Positions 26,035 to 35,173 are shown, counted from the stretch's first letter. The stretch: DNA of 64,000 nt from Methylobacterium iners (GCF_022179305.1 NZ_BPQP01000030.1:55775-119774), one strand, 5' to 3'. Translations and numbers: made by a program. Notes: generated by a model from the sequence alone, not told the origin.

Positions 26035-26865
26035 ATGATCATCGCGCTGTTCGCGCTCGCCGTCCTCATGATCATCGGCGGCGCCGCCTCGGTCGTCCAA
26101 GGATTTCCTTTCGTCCGGCTGGAGAGTGGCCTTGCCATGGTGATCGCCGGCGCCACGGTCGCCTCGGCCGGCGCCGTCCTGCTGGGCATTGCGGCCCTGA
26201 CGGCGCGGCTGCGCGGCGTCGAGCAGGCTCTCGGCCGCGGGAGCGAAGCGCGCCCCGAGACCCTGCCGCAGCGGGCCATGGCGGCGACCCGCGCCAACCC
26301 GCGGCCAGTGGAGCCGTCGATGGATGCCGGAGCGCTGCCGACCGGGCCGATGGCAGGAGCCGCCCTCGCCGGCCTCGCGGCCCCTCAGGCGCCCCACGCG
26401 ACCTCGGAACCCGTCTCCGAAGCCGTTGCCGAACCTGCGCCTCAAGCCGCGGAGCCGATGCTCCCGGATTTCCTGCCGCATGCCAAGGAACCGGCGCGCC
26501 ATCCGGCGCCGGAGGCCGACGCCCAGCATCCCGATGCGGAAGTCCCGGTCCGAGCCGCTGCGGCGCCGGTGGAGGCGGATCTGTTCACCGCCCCCGAGCC
26601 CGCCCCGGTGCCCGAGGAGGAGCCGGTGGCGCTTCGCCCTTCCCTCGACGAGCCGCCCCTGGACCCCGCCCCGGACATGCCTCCAGCCGAACCAGAGCTT
26701 CAGGTGGTCGGCACCTACGCCTCGGGCGGCAATACCTACGTCATGTATTCCAACGGCTCGATCGAGGCCGAGACGCCCCGCGGCCGTTTCAGCTTCAACT
26801 CGCTCGACGAGTTGAAGGCCTTCGTCGATGCGGGCGGCGAGTCCGAATCACGCGGAGCGGCGTGA
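26035..26865 (+). CDS. Hypothetical membrane-anchored protein with long Pro/Ala/Glu linker
   Basis: The 276-residue protein has two hydrophobic helices at residues 1-23 and about 34-60, a long disordered Pro/Ala/Glu-rich stretch (about 80-220), and a compact C-terminal block VVGTYASGGNTYVMYSNGSI followed by E-A-E-T-P-x-G-R-F and a D-E-L-K-A-F helix. That end block is familiar from uncharacterised Hyphomicrobiales proteins, and its function is unknown. The start at 26035 (MIIALFALAVLMIIGG) begins the first helix. The gene is divergent from sodB. Confidence 0.7.
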   Translation: MIIALFALAVLMIIGGAASVVQGFPFVRLESGLAMVIAGATVASAGAVLLGIAALTARLRGVEQALGRGSEARPETLPQRAMAATRANPRPVEPSMDAGALPTGPMAGAALAGLAAPQAPHATSEPVSEAVAEPAPQAAEPMLPDFLPHAKEPARHPAPEADAQHPDAEVPVRAAAAPVEADLFTAPEPAPVPEEEPVALRPSLDEPPLDPAPDMPPAEPELQVVGTYASGGNTYVMYSNGSIEAETPRGRFSFNSLDELKAFVDAGGESESRGAA

Positions 26866-26971
26866 GGCGAGCTTCCCCGTTGCCACGCTCGTCATCCCGG
26901 TCCCGCTTGGCGGCCCAGGAACGACGAGGTATTGGGTGCTCCAAAGTCTGCCGGCGCTGGCCGTGAAGCGG

Positions 26972-28723
26972 TCACGCCAGCGGGTTCAGCGCGTCGTTCC
27001 GCGGTGGCAAAGGCGCCGTCATCGTCAGCCGAAAACCTTCCGGTGGGTATTCCGTCTCGACTTCGGCTCGGACCTGCGTCGAGAGCACACGCTGAAGCAG
27101 CCGTGAGCCGAAACCGTGGCGGCTGGGCGGCCGAACTTCGGGACCCTCCGTCTCGCGCCAGAGGAAGCGCAAGCGTCCGGCCGGCGCGCCGGGAAGGACA
27201 TCCCAGCTGATCGAGACTCGCCCACCCTCCGTGGAGAGGGCACCGTATTTCGCGGCGTTTGTGGTCAGTTCGTGAATTGCCATGCCGATGGGGACCGCGA
27301 TCTCCGAGGCGAGGTCGACATCCGGGCCTTCGAGGGTGATGCGCCCGATAGAACCGTCCATGGCGCCGTCGGCGTAGGGCTTCAGCTCGTTCGTGAGCAG
27401 GTTCCTCAGCGAGGCCGTCTGCCAGGTGTCCTCGGTCAGGACCGAATGCGTGTGGGCAAGCGACATGATCCGCCCGACGAAGGCCTCGTAGAAGGTCTCG
27501 ATGCTGCTCGCCGTTCGGGCGGTGGAGCCGACGATCGCCTGCACCGTCGCCAGCGTGTTCTTCACACGGTGGTGCAGCTCGCGGATCAGGAGGGTCTGGC
27601 GCTCCTCGGCCACCAGCCGGTCGGTGACGTCGGCGACGACGCCGATCAGGCGGCGAGGCAGGCGGTGGTGCGGCTCCTCGCGCTCGAAGCGGCCGGCGAG
27701 GTCGATGGTCCGCCAAGCGCCGTCCGCGTGACGGCGGATGCGGCCGCGGGCATGCAGGACGGTGTCGCCGCGCAGCGCCGTCGAGATCGCCTTCCGGAAT
27801 GGGATGCGGTCGTCGGGATGAAGGATGCGGTCGAGGAAGACGCCCTTGCTGACCGGTCCGTCCTCGGGCGTGCGCCCGAAGATCGCGAACATCCGCTCGT
27901 TCTCCCAGATCGCCTGGTCGTCGAGCATGTGCCACTCGAAGATGCCGAGATCGGCCACCGCCGTCGCGATGCGCAGGCGCTGCTCACGATCGCGCAGCGC
28001 GTTCCGGGCCTCGACCCGGGTGGTGACGTCCTGGATGACTCCGACCATACCTTCCAGCGAACCGTCGGCGGCGTTGGTCGCCTGCCCACGCGCGCCGATG
28101 CAGATTTCGCGGCCATCATCGTCGCGCCGGACCCGGCACTCGAAGGCGTAGGACTGCCGTGCATTGCCGGAATCGCGCACCAGGGCCCGGATGCGCGCGA
28201 CGGCGTCAGGATCGATCTGGGCGCTGAGGGACGACCAGGACACCACGTGGCCCGGCGGGTAGCCGAGGATGTGTGCGGCCCGGCGCGAGAGGGTCACGAG
28301 ACCGGTCGCAGCGTCCCAGCGCCACTCGCCGAGCCCTGCGGCGGTCAGCGCGTCGCGGTTCTGCTCGGCGCGAACGATCTCATCGGCATCTACCGCCTCG
28401 ACGACAAGGACTTGGGGGGCCGCGCGTTCCGCCTCCTCCGCGCGGCGGACGCGGACGTGAAGCGAGGCGCCGTCCGCGCGGCGCCAGGTCCGGATGCCGG
28501 CGGGGACCGGGCGTGCGCTCTCCCCGATCTCCGCGAGGGAGCACCCCGTGAGCGCGCCCGGCCCGTAGCCAAGGAGTTCGCAGCAATGGGCGTTCGCCTC
28601 GCGGATCGTCTCGCCGTCAAGGACGGCGAGGCCGATCGCGGCCTGGTCGAAGGCGATGCGGAACGGGTCCGCCGCGGCGGAGCCCGGACTCCCCGCCGAC
28701 CCGTGATCCGATCCGCCGCTCAT
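26972..28723 (-). CDS. PAS-domain sensor histidine kinase, HWE family
   Basis: The 583-residue cytoplasmic kinase has three PAS domains at about residues 22-115, 125-240 and 250-370, and an HWE-type kinase core. The phospho-acceptor is in RELHHRVKNTLATVQAI (His385), the N-box is AIHELTTNAAKYGALS, and the W-x-E signature of the family is FLWRETEGP. No membrane segment is present. HWE kinases are abundant in Hyphomicrobiales and often serve light, stress or general stress response signalling. No regulator gene is adjacent, so partners are unknown. It lies 160 bases downstream of trmB on the same strand. Confidence 0.92.
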   Translation of the reverse strand: MSGGSDHGSAGSPGSAAADPFRIAFDQAAIGLAVLDGETIREANAHCCELLGYGPGALTGCSLAEIGESARPVPAGIRTWRRADGASLHVRVRRAEEAERAAPQVLVVEAVDADEIVRAEQNRDALTAAGLGEWRWDAATGLVTLSRRAAHILGYPPGHVVSWSSLSAQIDPDAVARIRALVRDSGNARQSYAFECRVRRDDDGREICIGARGQATNAADGSLEGMVGVIQDVTTRVEARNALRDREQRLRIATAVADLGIFEWHMLDDQAIWENERMFAIFGRTPEDGPVSKGVFLDRILHPDDRIPFRKAISTALRGDTVLHARGRIRRHADGAWRTIDLAGRFEREEPHHRLPRRLIGVVADVTDRLVAEERQTLLIRELHHRVKNTLATVQAIVGSTARTASSIETFYEAFVGRIMSLAHTHSVLTEDTWQTASLRNLLTNELKPYADGAMDGSIGRITLEGPDVDLASEIAVPIGMAIHELTTNAAKYGALSTEGGRVSISWDVLPGAPAGRLRFLWRETEGPEVRPPSRHGFGSRLLQRVLSTQVRAEVETEYPPEGFRLTMTAPLPPRNDALNPLA

Positions 28724-28883
28724 GACGCAACCTCGCTCAAGGGACGCAACCGGTTGGTTTCACGACGGAACGAGCGATCCGAGTTCCGGCGAACCCGCGC
28801 ACAATGGCCCTCGACATCGCTGGCCACAAGCCGCTCCGGTTCTGGGGTGCCGAGGGTCCACATCGATCGGGGCGGCGGGTCCG

Positions 28884-29642
28884 TCAGGCCGGCTCGATCC
28901 GGGCAAATTCGAGGTAGGTCGGCCGGCGCCCCGCCGCCATGGCCTTGGCCTCGTAGCGGGTGCCCGGCCAATCGGGCCAGGGCTGCGTCCAATCCGAAGC
29001 GGCCCGCGCAGTCCAGCCGAGGCCCGGGCAGCGGGCCGCCCGCACCAGGGTCCAGCCCGCGTAGTCGTCGATGTCGCTCGCGAAACGAAACCGACCGCCG
29101 GGCTTCAGCAGCCGTACGATCTCGCGAAGGGTTTCGTCGGAGACGAAGCGGCGCTTGCGCTGCCGTCGCTTCGGCCAGGGGTCGGGGTAAAGCAGGTCGA
29201 CCCGAGCGAGGCAGGCATCGGGCAGGGCCGCCAACAGCGCGGTGACGTCCTCGTCCCAGACGCGGACGTTGCGCAAAGCCGCCTCGTCGACGGCCCGCAG
29301 GAGCTTGACGACGCCGTTGACGAAGGGTTCGGCGCCGATGAAGCCGGTGGCGGGCGCGCGGGCCGCCTGCGCGGCGAGGTGCTCGCCGCCGCCGAAGCCG
29401 ATCTCGAGGCGGACCTCGTCGATCGGATGGGGAAAGAGCGTCGACGGGTCGAGGCTTTCTCCTGGCGGCGGCAGGGTAACGCGCAGGGCCGGTAGAAGAT
29501 CTGCCAGCCGCTGTTCCTGCCCGGCGCGCAGGCGCTTGCCCTTACGCCGTCCGAAGAAGGCGCGGTCCGCACTCTCGCTCTGGCTCACCGCGCCCGCCTG
29601 CGCGGACGATCCGGTGGCAGGGAGGTCGTCCCCTCCCGTCAT
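28884..29642 (-). CDS. trmB: tRNA (guanine-46 N7)-methyltransferase TrmB
   Basis: The 252-residue SAM-dependent enzyme makes m7G46 in the tRNA variable loop. It shows the SAM motif LEIGFGGGEHLA, the family segment LLYPDPWPKRRQRKRRF, and the late segment GTRYEAKA. The N-terminal 30 residues are a polar extension. It follows metK after 5 bases, so both come from one mRNA; metK supplies its methyl donor, and this order is typical of Hyphomicrobiales. Confidence 0.95.
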   Translation of the reverse strand: MTGGDDLPATGSSAQAGAVSQSESADRAFFGRRKGKRLRAGQEQRLADLLPALRVTLPPPGESLDPSTLFPHPIDEVRLEIGFGGGEHLAAQAARAPATGFIGAEPFVNGVVKLLRAVDEAALRNVRVWDEDVTALLAALPDACLARVDLLYPDPWPKRRQRKRRFVSDETLREIVRLLKPGGRFRFASDIDDYAGWTLVRAARCPGLGWTARAASDWTQPWPDWPGTRYEAKAMAAGRRPTYLEFARIEPA

Positions 29643-29647
29643 CGCGC

Positions 29648-30826
29648 TCAGGCCAGGGCGGATTTCAGGCGGTCGGCGAGATCGATCCGCTCCCAGGAGA
29701 AGCCGCCATCGGCCTCCGGGGGGCGGCCGAAATGGCCGTAGGCCGAGGTGCGCGCGTAGATCGGCTTGTTAAGGCCGAGCGCTGTGCGGATGCCACGGGG
29801 GGAGAGGTCGAGGGCGTCCATCAACACGGCCTCGAGCCGTGCTTCGTCGACCCGACCGGTGCCGTGCAGATCCACGTAGATCGACAGGGGCTTGGCGACG
29901 CCGATGGCGTAGGCGAGCTGGATCGTGGCGCGGGCGGCGAGGCCTGCGGCGACCACGTTCTTGGCGAGGTAGCGGGCGGCGTAGGCCGCCGAGCGGTCGA
30001 CCTTGGTCGGGTCCTTGCCCGAGAAGGCGCCGCCGCCGTGGGGCGCCGCGCCGCCATAGGTGTCGACGATGATCTTGCGGCCGGTGAGACCGCAATCGCC
30101 GTCGGGCCCGCCGATCACGAACTTGCCGGTCGGGTTGACGTGCCAGACGGTGCCCTCGTTCACCCAGCCCTCGGGCAGGGCCGCGCGGATAAAGGGCTCG
30201 ACGATGGCGCGCACGTCGGCCGAATCCAGGCTCTCGTCGAGGTGCTGGGTCGAGAGCACGATCTGCGTCGCCTCTACCGGGCGGCCGTTGGCATAGCGCA
30301 CGGTGACCTGGCTCTTGGCGTCGGGACCGAGCTTGGCCGCATCGCCCTGCCTGCCCTTACGGGCGTCGGCAAGGTCCTTGAGGATCTTGTGGGCGTAGTA
30401 GAGCGGCGCCGGCATCAGCTCGGGAGTCTCGTCCGAGGCATAGCCGAACATGATGCCCTGGTCGCCCGCGCCCTCATCCTTGTTGCCGGCGGCGTCGACG
30501 CCCTGAGCGATGTCGGCCGACTGGGCGTGAAGATGGATCGCGATGTCGTTGTTCTTCCAGTGGAAGCCGTCCTGCTCGTAGCCGATGTCCCTCACGGCCT
30601 CGCGGGTCAGCTCCGTCAAGTGATCGAAGGTGACCGAGTCGGGGCCGCGCACCTCGCCGGCGATGACGATGCGGTTCGTCGTGGCGAGCGTCTCGACGCC
30701 GAGCCGCGCCTCCGGCATCGCCGCGATATAGGCATCGACGACAGTATCCGAGATCCGGTCGCAAACCTTGTCGGGGTGACCCTCGGAAACGGACTCGCTG
30801 GTGAACAAGTAGTCGGAACGCGGCAT
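29648..30826 (-). CDS. metK: S-adenosylmethionine synthetase
   Basis: The 392-residue cytoplasmic enzyme makes S-adenosylmethionine from methionine and ATP. Signatures are [20 protein letters not shown] at the N-terminus, the [10 protein letters not shown] hexapeptide region, and the ATP-binding [19 protein letters not shown] loop. The ATG at 30826 gives [13 protein letters not shown], the normal family start. The frame continues upstream to 30904 without family resemblance. It sits between the XRE regulator and trmB, all on the minus strand. No SAM riboswitch of a class I can recognise lies in the 145-base gap upstream. Confidence 0.97.
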   Translation of the reverse strand: MPRSDYLFTSESVSEGHPDKVCDRISDTVVDAYIAAMPEARLGVETLATTNRIVIAGEVRGPDSVTFDHLTELTREAVRDIGYEQDGFHWKNNDIAIHLHAQSADIAQGVDAAGNKDEGAGDQGIMFGYASDETPELMPAPLYYAHKILKDLADARKGRQGDAAKLGPDAKSQVTVRYANGRPVEATQIVLSTQHLDESLDSADVRAIVEPFIRAALPEGWVNEGTVWHVNPTGKFVIGGPDGDCGLTGRKIIVDTYGGAAPHGGGAFSGKDPTKVDRSAAYAARYLAKNVVAAGLAARATIQLAYAIGVAKPLSIYVDLHGTGRVDEARLEAVLMDALDLSPRGIRTALGLNKPIYARTSAYGHFGRPPEADGGFSWERIDLADRLKSALA

Positions 30827-30971
30827 TCGAGGCACCCCATGGTCGGGCACGCCTTCATCTCGCGGCGTTTGAACCCAGACTGCGGAAGGCGCCGGTACTG
30901 GCATCCGGTCCCCGGTCGGTCAAGCCGGAACAGCGAACAAGTCCGCCAAAAAGGACGAAACGGACGGAAGA

Positions 30972-31382
30972 TCAGCCGTTCAGCTTTTCATCCAGAGCGT
31001 GTATCGCGGCCGCGAGCTCGCGACGGCTGCTCTCTGGAAAATGCTCCGCGACGTGCCGGACGACGAGATCGACGAGGCCCTGCCATGGGGTCTCGCCGGC
31101 ATAGGACTGCTGCGGCTGCTCGGCAAAGCCATCCGTAGGGACGTCATCAAGGCGCTCCATGCCCTCGAAGAAGTAGGAGAGCGGCGTGTCGGTCAGGCGG
31201 CTGAAAGTGTCGAGATGGATCGCGCTGATCCGGTTCGTGCCCTTCTCGTACTTCTGCAATTGGGCCGCCGACATCCCGAAGCTCTGGGCCACGCGCTTCT
31301 GGGTCAGGGCTGCCTTCTTCCGACGGGCAGCGATCCGCTGGCCCACGTGGACGTCCCGCGCGTCGGTCTTCTGGCCTGCCAT
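30972..31382 (-). CDS. XRE-family HTH transcriptional regulator
   Basis: The 136-residue protein has an N-terminal helix-turn-helix at about residues 14-70 (RIAARRKKAALTQKRVAQSF, SAAQLQKYEKGTNRISA) and a short helical C-terminus of unknown role. The position directly upstream of metK on the same strand is conserved in many Hyphomicrobiales, which suggests a link to methionine/SAM or cell-cycle-linked methylation, but this is inference. Length matches the group. Confidence 0.88.
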   Translation of the reverse strand: MAGQKTDARDVHVGQRIAARRKKAALTQKRVAQSFGMSAAQLQKYEKGTNRISAIHLDTFSRLTDTPLSYFFEGMERLDDVPTDGFAEQPQQSYAGETPWQGLVDLVVRHVAEHFPESSRRELAAAIHALDEKLNG

Positions 31383-31463
31383 GTCCTACCCCGCGCAGCC
31401 GCTCTCCAGCGTTGCGAGAGCTTGACCATAACCGCGAAGCCGCGGTCAACCGCGGCGATGGGG

Positions 31464-31772
31464 TGGCGTCCCCGGCAGGTCTCGAACCTGCGACCCCAGG
31501 TTTCATACCACTTCGGCTTCCGCCGCCGCCCGCGTGTCGCGGACGTTCGTGGCCTGGACTATCCCTTCACCCTGGGCCCCGCAAAGCGAGGCCGTTAGGT
31601 GCCGCCCGTCTAGTCTCTACACCTTCCCGCACCGCGGGCTTGGCTCGGGATCGGCCGCGGCGAGTGCCGTTGGGCTTTCCCCGACTTTGAGCGGATCCGT
31701 CGCGCGGTTTCCCCTCGCGACGCCCAATTTGACCTAGGAAACCTGTGCTCTGTCCAGCTGAGCTACGGAGAC
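31464..31772 (-). tRNA. tRNA-Arg(CCU), interrupted by a group I intron
   Basis: The 5' exon (31772-31736) has acceptor GTCTCCG, D-arm GCTC/GAGC, anticodon stem CAGGT, then TT and the anticodon CCT. The 3' exon (31503-31464) resumes with AA and the stem partner ACCTG, followed by the T-arm GCAGG-TTCGAGA-CCTGC, acceptor partner CGGGGAC, discriminator G and an encoded CCA. Spliced length is 77 bases with every stem paired. The 232 bases between have group I intron features. Confidence 0.93.
31504..31735 (-). ncRNA. Group I self-splicing intron in the tRNA-Arg(CCU) anticodon loop
   Basis: The 232-base intron is inserted directly after the third anticodon base. P1 is clear: exon GGTTTCCT (31743-31736) pairs with the internal guide GGGAAACC (31713-31706), with the usual U-G pair at the 5' splice site. 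The core motifs GTGTAGAGACTAGACGG (31622-31606) and AAGGGATAGTCCA (31567-31555) supply the two P7 strands (GACTA with TAGTC). The intron ends in G. It has no internal ORF. Introns of this class at this tRNA are known from Agrobacterium and some other proteobacteria. Confidence 0.9.
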
Positions 31773-31855
31773 TCACCGCGATCTCGTTACCATCATCGCC
31801 GGGTCTGGCCAACCGCCGCCCGCCCCTGCGAGACTCGTTAGAGGAGCGATCCGCC

Positions 31856-32659
31856 ATGCCGGTTCATCCGCTCAGGGCAACGAGGGTGCGCCTCGGCCGT
31901 GCGCTCCTCTGGAGTGCAGTCGCTGTGACCCCGGTGCAGGCCGCCGTGCCGCCCGATTGCCGGGCCGGGCCACCGCGCGTCGACACGCTTCAAGGCGTTG
32001 GTCCCCGCGGCGAGCTCATCCTCGAATCGGGGGACCGCGCCGTTCTCTCCGGCCTGCGCTGGCCCGACGCGGCCGATGTCGGCGTCGGAGCGGAAGCCTC
32101 GCTGATGCGGCACCGCGGCCGCCGGCTGACGCTGGTTCGCAGGGGCGAGCCGGATCGCTGGGGCCGAGTGCGCGTGGATGCCGCGCTTGAGGACGATGCG
32201 ATCGATCTTGCCGGATCGCTCGTCGAGGCGGGACTTGCTCAGGTCCATTCCGGCGAGGCTGAGGCGCTCTGCCGCCCGGCCCTGCTCGGGATCGAGGCCG
32301 GCGCGCGGGCCGCTGGTCGCGGGATCTGGCGAACGCCCGTCCGCGACGCCCGCGACGGCGCAAGCCTCGGGACGGAAATCGGCCGCTTCGTCGTCGCGGA
32401 GGGCCGCATCGTGAACGTCGGCGAACGGCCGAGCCGGACCTACGTGGATTTCGTCGGGCGGGGCGCCTCCGGCCTGACGGTAACCGTGTCGAAACGCACT
32501 TGGCGTCTGCTGTCGGAACGTGGTTTGAGTGCTGCGGTGCTTCGCGGTCGCCGCGTGCGGGTCCGTGGCGTGGTCGAGATGTGGCGCGGACCCACCCTCG
32601 ACATCGTGAGCGCGGACATGATCGAGGTACTGGACGAGGAGCGGGCGTCGCGGCGCTGA
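31856..32659 (+). CDS. Staphylococcal-nuclease-like (SNase fold) exported protein
   Basis: The 267-residue protein has a hydrophobic N-terminal segment ending near V-Q-A-A (about residue 30), a probable signal peptide. Residues about 45-165 match the SNase/thermonuclease fold, with RWPDAADVG in place of the usual first active-site loop, DRWGRVRVDA, and the GRGIWR end. The acidic catalytic residue of true nucleases is not evident, so nuclease activity is doubtful. The C-terminal region (about 170-260) looks like a nucleic-acid-binding OB strand set. GAGGAG upstream of the ATG supports the start. Confidence 0.75.
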   Translation: MPVHPLRATRVRLGRALLWSAVAVTPVQAAVPPDCRAGPPRVDTLQGVGPRGELILESGDRAVLSGLRWPDAADVGVGAEASLMRHRGRRLTLVRRGEPDRWGRVRVDAALEDDAIDLAGSLVEAGLAQVHSGEAEALCRPALLGIEAGARAAGRGIWRTPVRDARDGASLGTEIGRFVVAEGRIVNVGERPSRTYVDFVGRGASGLTVTVSKRTWRLLSERGLSAAVLRGRRVRVRGVVEMWRGPTLDIVSADMIEVLDEERASRR

Positions 32660-32664
32660 TCGTC

Positions 32665-34149
32665 ATGCGGATCGATGAGGAGCCAGCAACGGTTTCGGGA
32701 GGCTTGCGCCGTCTTGCGCCGCTCGCGCTCGCGCTCGCGCTTCTTCTCTCCGCCTGTGCCGGCGATCAAACCGGCGCGATCCTCGCGCCCGCCGCCATCA
32801 CCGTGCCGCCGGAGGCGCCGCGCGTCACCGGGCGGGAGCGAAACACCTCGGATGCGGACCATGCCAAGCTCGTCGCGTCGTTCGGCGGCGAGTACCAGGC
32901 TCCGTCCACCCTGAGGATGATCACCGAGGTCACCGACCGGCTGGTGCGCGCCACGGAGCGGCCGGACGAGACCTACAACGTCACCTTGCTCGATTCGCCC
33001 GTCATCAACGCCTTCGCGCTGCCGAACGGCCGGCTCTACGTCACCCGCGGCCTGCTGGCGCTCGCCACCGATACGTCCGAGATCGCGGCCGTGCTCGCGC
33101 ACGAGATCGCGCACGTCACCCTGCGCCATGCCAGCGCGCGCAGCGAACTCGCCCTGCGCTCCCAGCTCGTGAGCCGGGTGGTCGCCGACGTCCTGAACGA
33201 TCCCGAAACAGGCGCGAAGCTGCAGGACCAGTCGCGCTTCGCCATCGCCCGCTTCTCCCGTGAGCAGGAACTGGAGGCCGACGGCATCGGCGTGCGCACG
33301 CTCGCACGCGCCGGCTACGACCCGTTCGGTGCCGGCCGCTTCCTGACCGCTCTGAACCGCACCATCGCCATGAAGACGGGAACGGGTCTGGCGGGGGAGC
33401 CGGACATGCTCGCGACCCACCCCGGAACCGCCGAGCGCATCACCCTCGTCACGCGGGCGGCCCGGCTCATCGGTGCGCCGGGGCTGGGCGTCGACGAGCG
33501 CGCCCGCTACCTCGCGGCGATCGACGGGATCGCCTACGGCGACAACCCGACCGACGGGATCGTGCGCGGCCGCCGCTTCCTGCACCCAGGCCTCGGCATC
33601 GCCTTCGAGGTGCCCGACGGCTTCACGATCGAGAACACCCGCAGCGCGGTGCTCGGCACCACGGGAGAGGGCAGCCGCCGCCTGCTGTTCGATCAGGTCG
33701 ACAGCCAGGTCGGGCAGGGCCTCGACGAGGTCCTGAAGGCGACCTGGAACGACGCGATCGAGACAGGCTCGATCCAGAACCGCATGGTCGCCGGCCACCC
33801 GGCGGTGACGGCTCTCTCTCGCGGCAAGGAATGGACGTTCCGGCTCGCGGCGATACGCGTCGGCGAGCGAACGTTCCGGATGATCATGGCCGCTAAGGGC
33901 GGCACCGATCCCGACCCCGCATTCCGTCGGTGGACCGAGAGCCTCGCGGGCGTGAGTGCGGGCGAGGCGGGCGCCCTGCGCCCCTTGCGGATCCAGATCG
34001 TTCAGGCCGCCGCCGCCGACAGCGCGGAGGATCTGGCACGGAGGATGGCCGTTCCGGACCGCGCCCTCGACCGCTTCCTGGTACTGAACGGGCTCGAACG
34101 CGGGGCCCGGCTGCGCGCGGGCCAGAGCTACAAGCTCGTCGCCGAGTAG
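32665..34149 (+). CDS. M48-family metalloprotease, lipoprotein, with C-terminal LysM-like region
   Basis: The 494-residue protein begins with a lipoprotein signal (hydrophobic stretch ending L-L-S-A-C31). The zinc site is H146-E-I-A-H150, with the downstream Glu in SREQELEADGIGV, as in M48 proteases such as BepA/LoiP. The middle (about 300-430) is a separate domain, and the last 50 residues (LARRMAVPDRALDRFLVLNG, ARLRAGQSYKLVAE) resemble a LysM-type wall-binding module. It probably acts in the periplasm in outer-membrane protein quality control. It starts 5 bases after the SNase-like gene, so the two are one transcription unit. Confidence 0.9.
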   Translation: MRIDEEPATVSGGLRRLAPLALALALLLSACAGDQTGAILAPAAITVPPEAPRVTGRERNTSDADHAKLVASFGGEYQAPSTLRMITEVTDRLVRATERPDETYNVTLLDSPVINAFALPNGRLYVTRGLLALATDTSEIAAVLAHEIAHVTLRHASARSELALRSQLVSRVVADVLNDPETGAKLQDQSRFAIARFSREQELEADGIGVRTLARAGYDPFGAGRFLTALNRTIAMKTGTGLAGEPDMLATHPGTAERITLVTRAARLIGAPGLGVDERARYLAAIDGIAYGDNPTDGIVRGRRFLHPGLGIAFEVPDGFTIENTRSAVLGTTGEGSRRLLFDQVDSQVGQGLDEVLKATWNDAIETGSIQNRMVAGHPAVTALSRGKEWTFRLAAIRVGERTFRMIMAAKGGTDPDPAFRRWTESLAGVSAGEAGALRPLRIQIVQAAAADSAEDLARRMAVPDRALDRFLVLNGLERGARLRAGQSYKLVAE

Positions 34150-34233
34150 GTGGTCCCGCCTGGGCTGCGGCCGATCTCCTTGTTAGGCCGATCCTCGAAT
34201 AGGAACGCGCCGAATGCACGGGGAACGGCCACG

Positions 34234-34351
34234 TTTGTCATTCCGGGGCGCCGCAGGCGAGCCCGGAACCCAGAACCGCCGACAGTGCTTCAGCTTGGCC
34301 CCTCAGCGGCTCCGGGACCCCGGCTCCGCTTTACGGCCCCGGGATGACAAA
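34234..34351. repeat. Palindromic intergenic repeat (MITE-like)
   Basis: Terminal inverted repeats of 16 bases (TTTGTCATTCCGGGGC and GCCCCGGGATGACAAA) match with one mismatch and bound a 118-base element. The interior also carries partly complementary GC blocks. The pattern TGTCATTCCGGG...CCCGGGATGACA recurs in alphaproteobacterial intergenic repeats. It lies between the protease stop and a convergent small gene. No transposase is present. Confidence 0.7.
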
Positions 34352-34406
34352 GGACGTCGAACGTCTTCCGGACAGCGACGCCAACCCCCGCTCGCAGCCC
34401 TCGATC

Positions 34407-34730
34407 TCAGACGGCCTGCAGCCGCGACGGCCGCGCCTTGGCATGAAAACGCTCGCGCGCTGCCCTGGCGGCCTGCTCGACGCTGCCGAAAACGACGCCG
34501 TCGATGGCGTCGAATCTCCGCTCGGACGAGAAGAAGCGGACGCCGCCGCGCTCAGGCACCGCGATGCCGGCTGTGACCTCGCCGATTTCGATCACCCGTG
34601 CCAGTGGCTCGGCGTGAGGACCATTGTGGGCACGGGCCGGGGGATGATTGGTGAAGGGCTCGGAGAGCGCCGGCGCGGCGGGTGGGCGGCCCAAGATCTG
34701 GGCTGTGCTCTCGATGTGAGTCTGGCGCAT
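34407..34730 (-). CDS. Small hypothetical protein (107 aa)
   Basis: The C-terminal half (VIEIGEVTAGIAVPERGGVR, then FFSSERRFDAIDGVVFGSVE) looks like a folded small domain of a kind I associate with uncharacterised proteins in methylobacteria. The N-terminal 45 residues are Pro/Ala/His-rich and may be disordered. AGGAG lies directly before the ATG at 34730. No function can be assigned. Confidence 0.6.
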   Translation of the reverse strand: MRQTHIESTAQILGRPPAAPALSEPFTNHPPARAHNGPHAEPLARVIEIGEVTAGIAVPERGGVRFFSSERRFDAIDGVVFGSVEQAARAARERFHAKARPSRLQAV

Positions 34731-35173
34731 GGGAACTCCTGCGGCCGATCTTCGGCCGACTGGGCAGGTGCAGTGGGGCTCGACATGGCAATCAGCGTTG
34801 ACAGCAGATCAAGATACGGCCGCACCGACCGCAGGTATTCGCGTATGCATCCTGGCGAAGGGTAACGATCACGGCAAGTCATCCTCTACAAGAAGGACCA
34901 CGAGGCGCGTACGCTCCGCGGTGCTTTAGCGTTTGATAACGCGGCGCAAGCTACACACTTCAAATCACCGCGGTGCGGCGGCGATCCGTGACCGTCGCGA
35001 CACCCACTTAGAGTGGTTGCGCGACGCGCGTGCGTCAACGGTATGGTTTTTCGAATTCACGCTCCGGCACAGCAGGAATCGCGCCAGACGGCCAAGCCCG
35101 GCAGCGGCTTTCTTCGAAATCCGGCGACAAGGCTGTGCCGACCCTCGCCAGCACGGACCGTTCCCAAGCGCCG
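34731..35173. other. Intergenic region without a supported gene
   Basis: These 443 bases are less GC-rich than the rest of the window, especially 34780-34970 and 35035-35060. Short frames on both strands lack ribosome-binding sites and domain-like composition. The segment at 34880-34930 reads I-L-Y-K-K-D-H-E-A-R-T-L-R-G in one frame, which could be a decayed gene remnant, but the evidence is thin. Confidence 0.35.

Noticed and set aside
26866-26971. Partial copy of the TGTCATTCCGG intergenic repeat (CGTCATCCCGGTCCCG near 26890)
   Set aside because: The partner inverted end is missing, so there is not enough to call an element.
30827-30971. SAM riboswitch upstream of metK
   Set aside because: I looked for SAM-I, SAM-II and SAM/SAH-like conserved cores and saw none. 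A covariance search could still find one.
34731-35173. Possible small or decayed gene between the 107-residue protein gene and the HAD gene
   Set aside because: Frames are short, lack ribosome-binding sites and show no domain; base composition alone is not enough.
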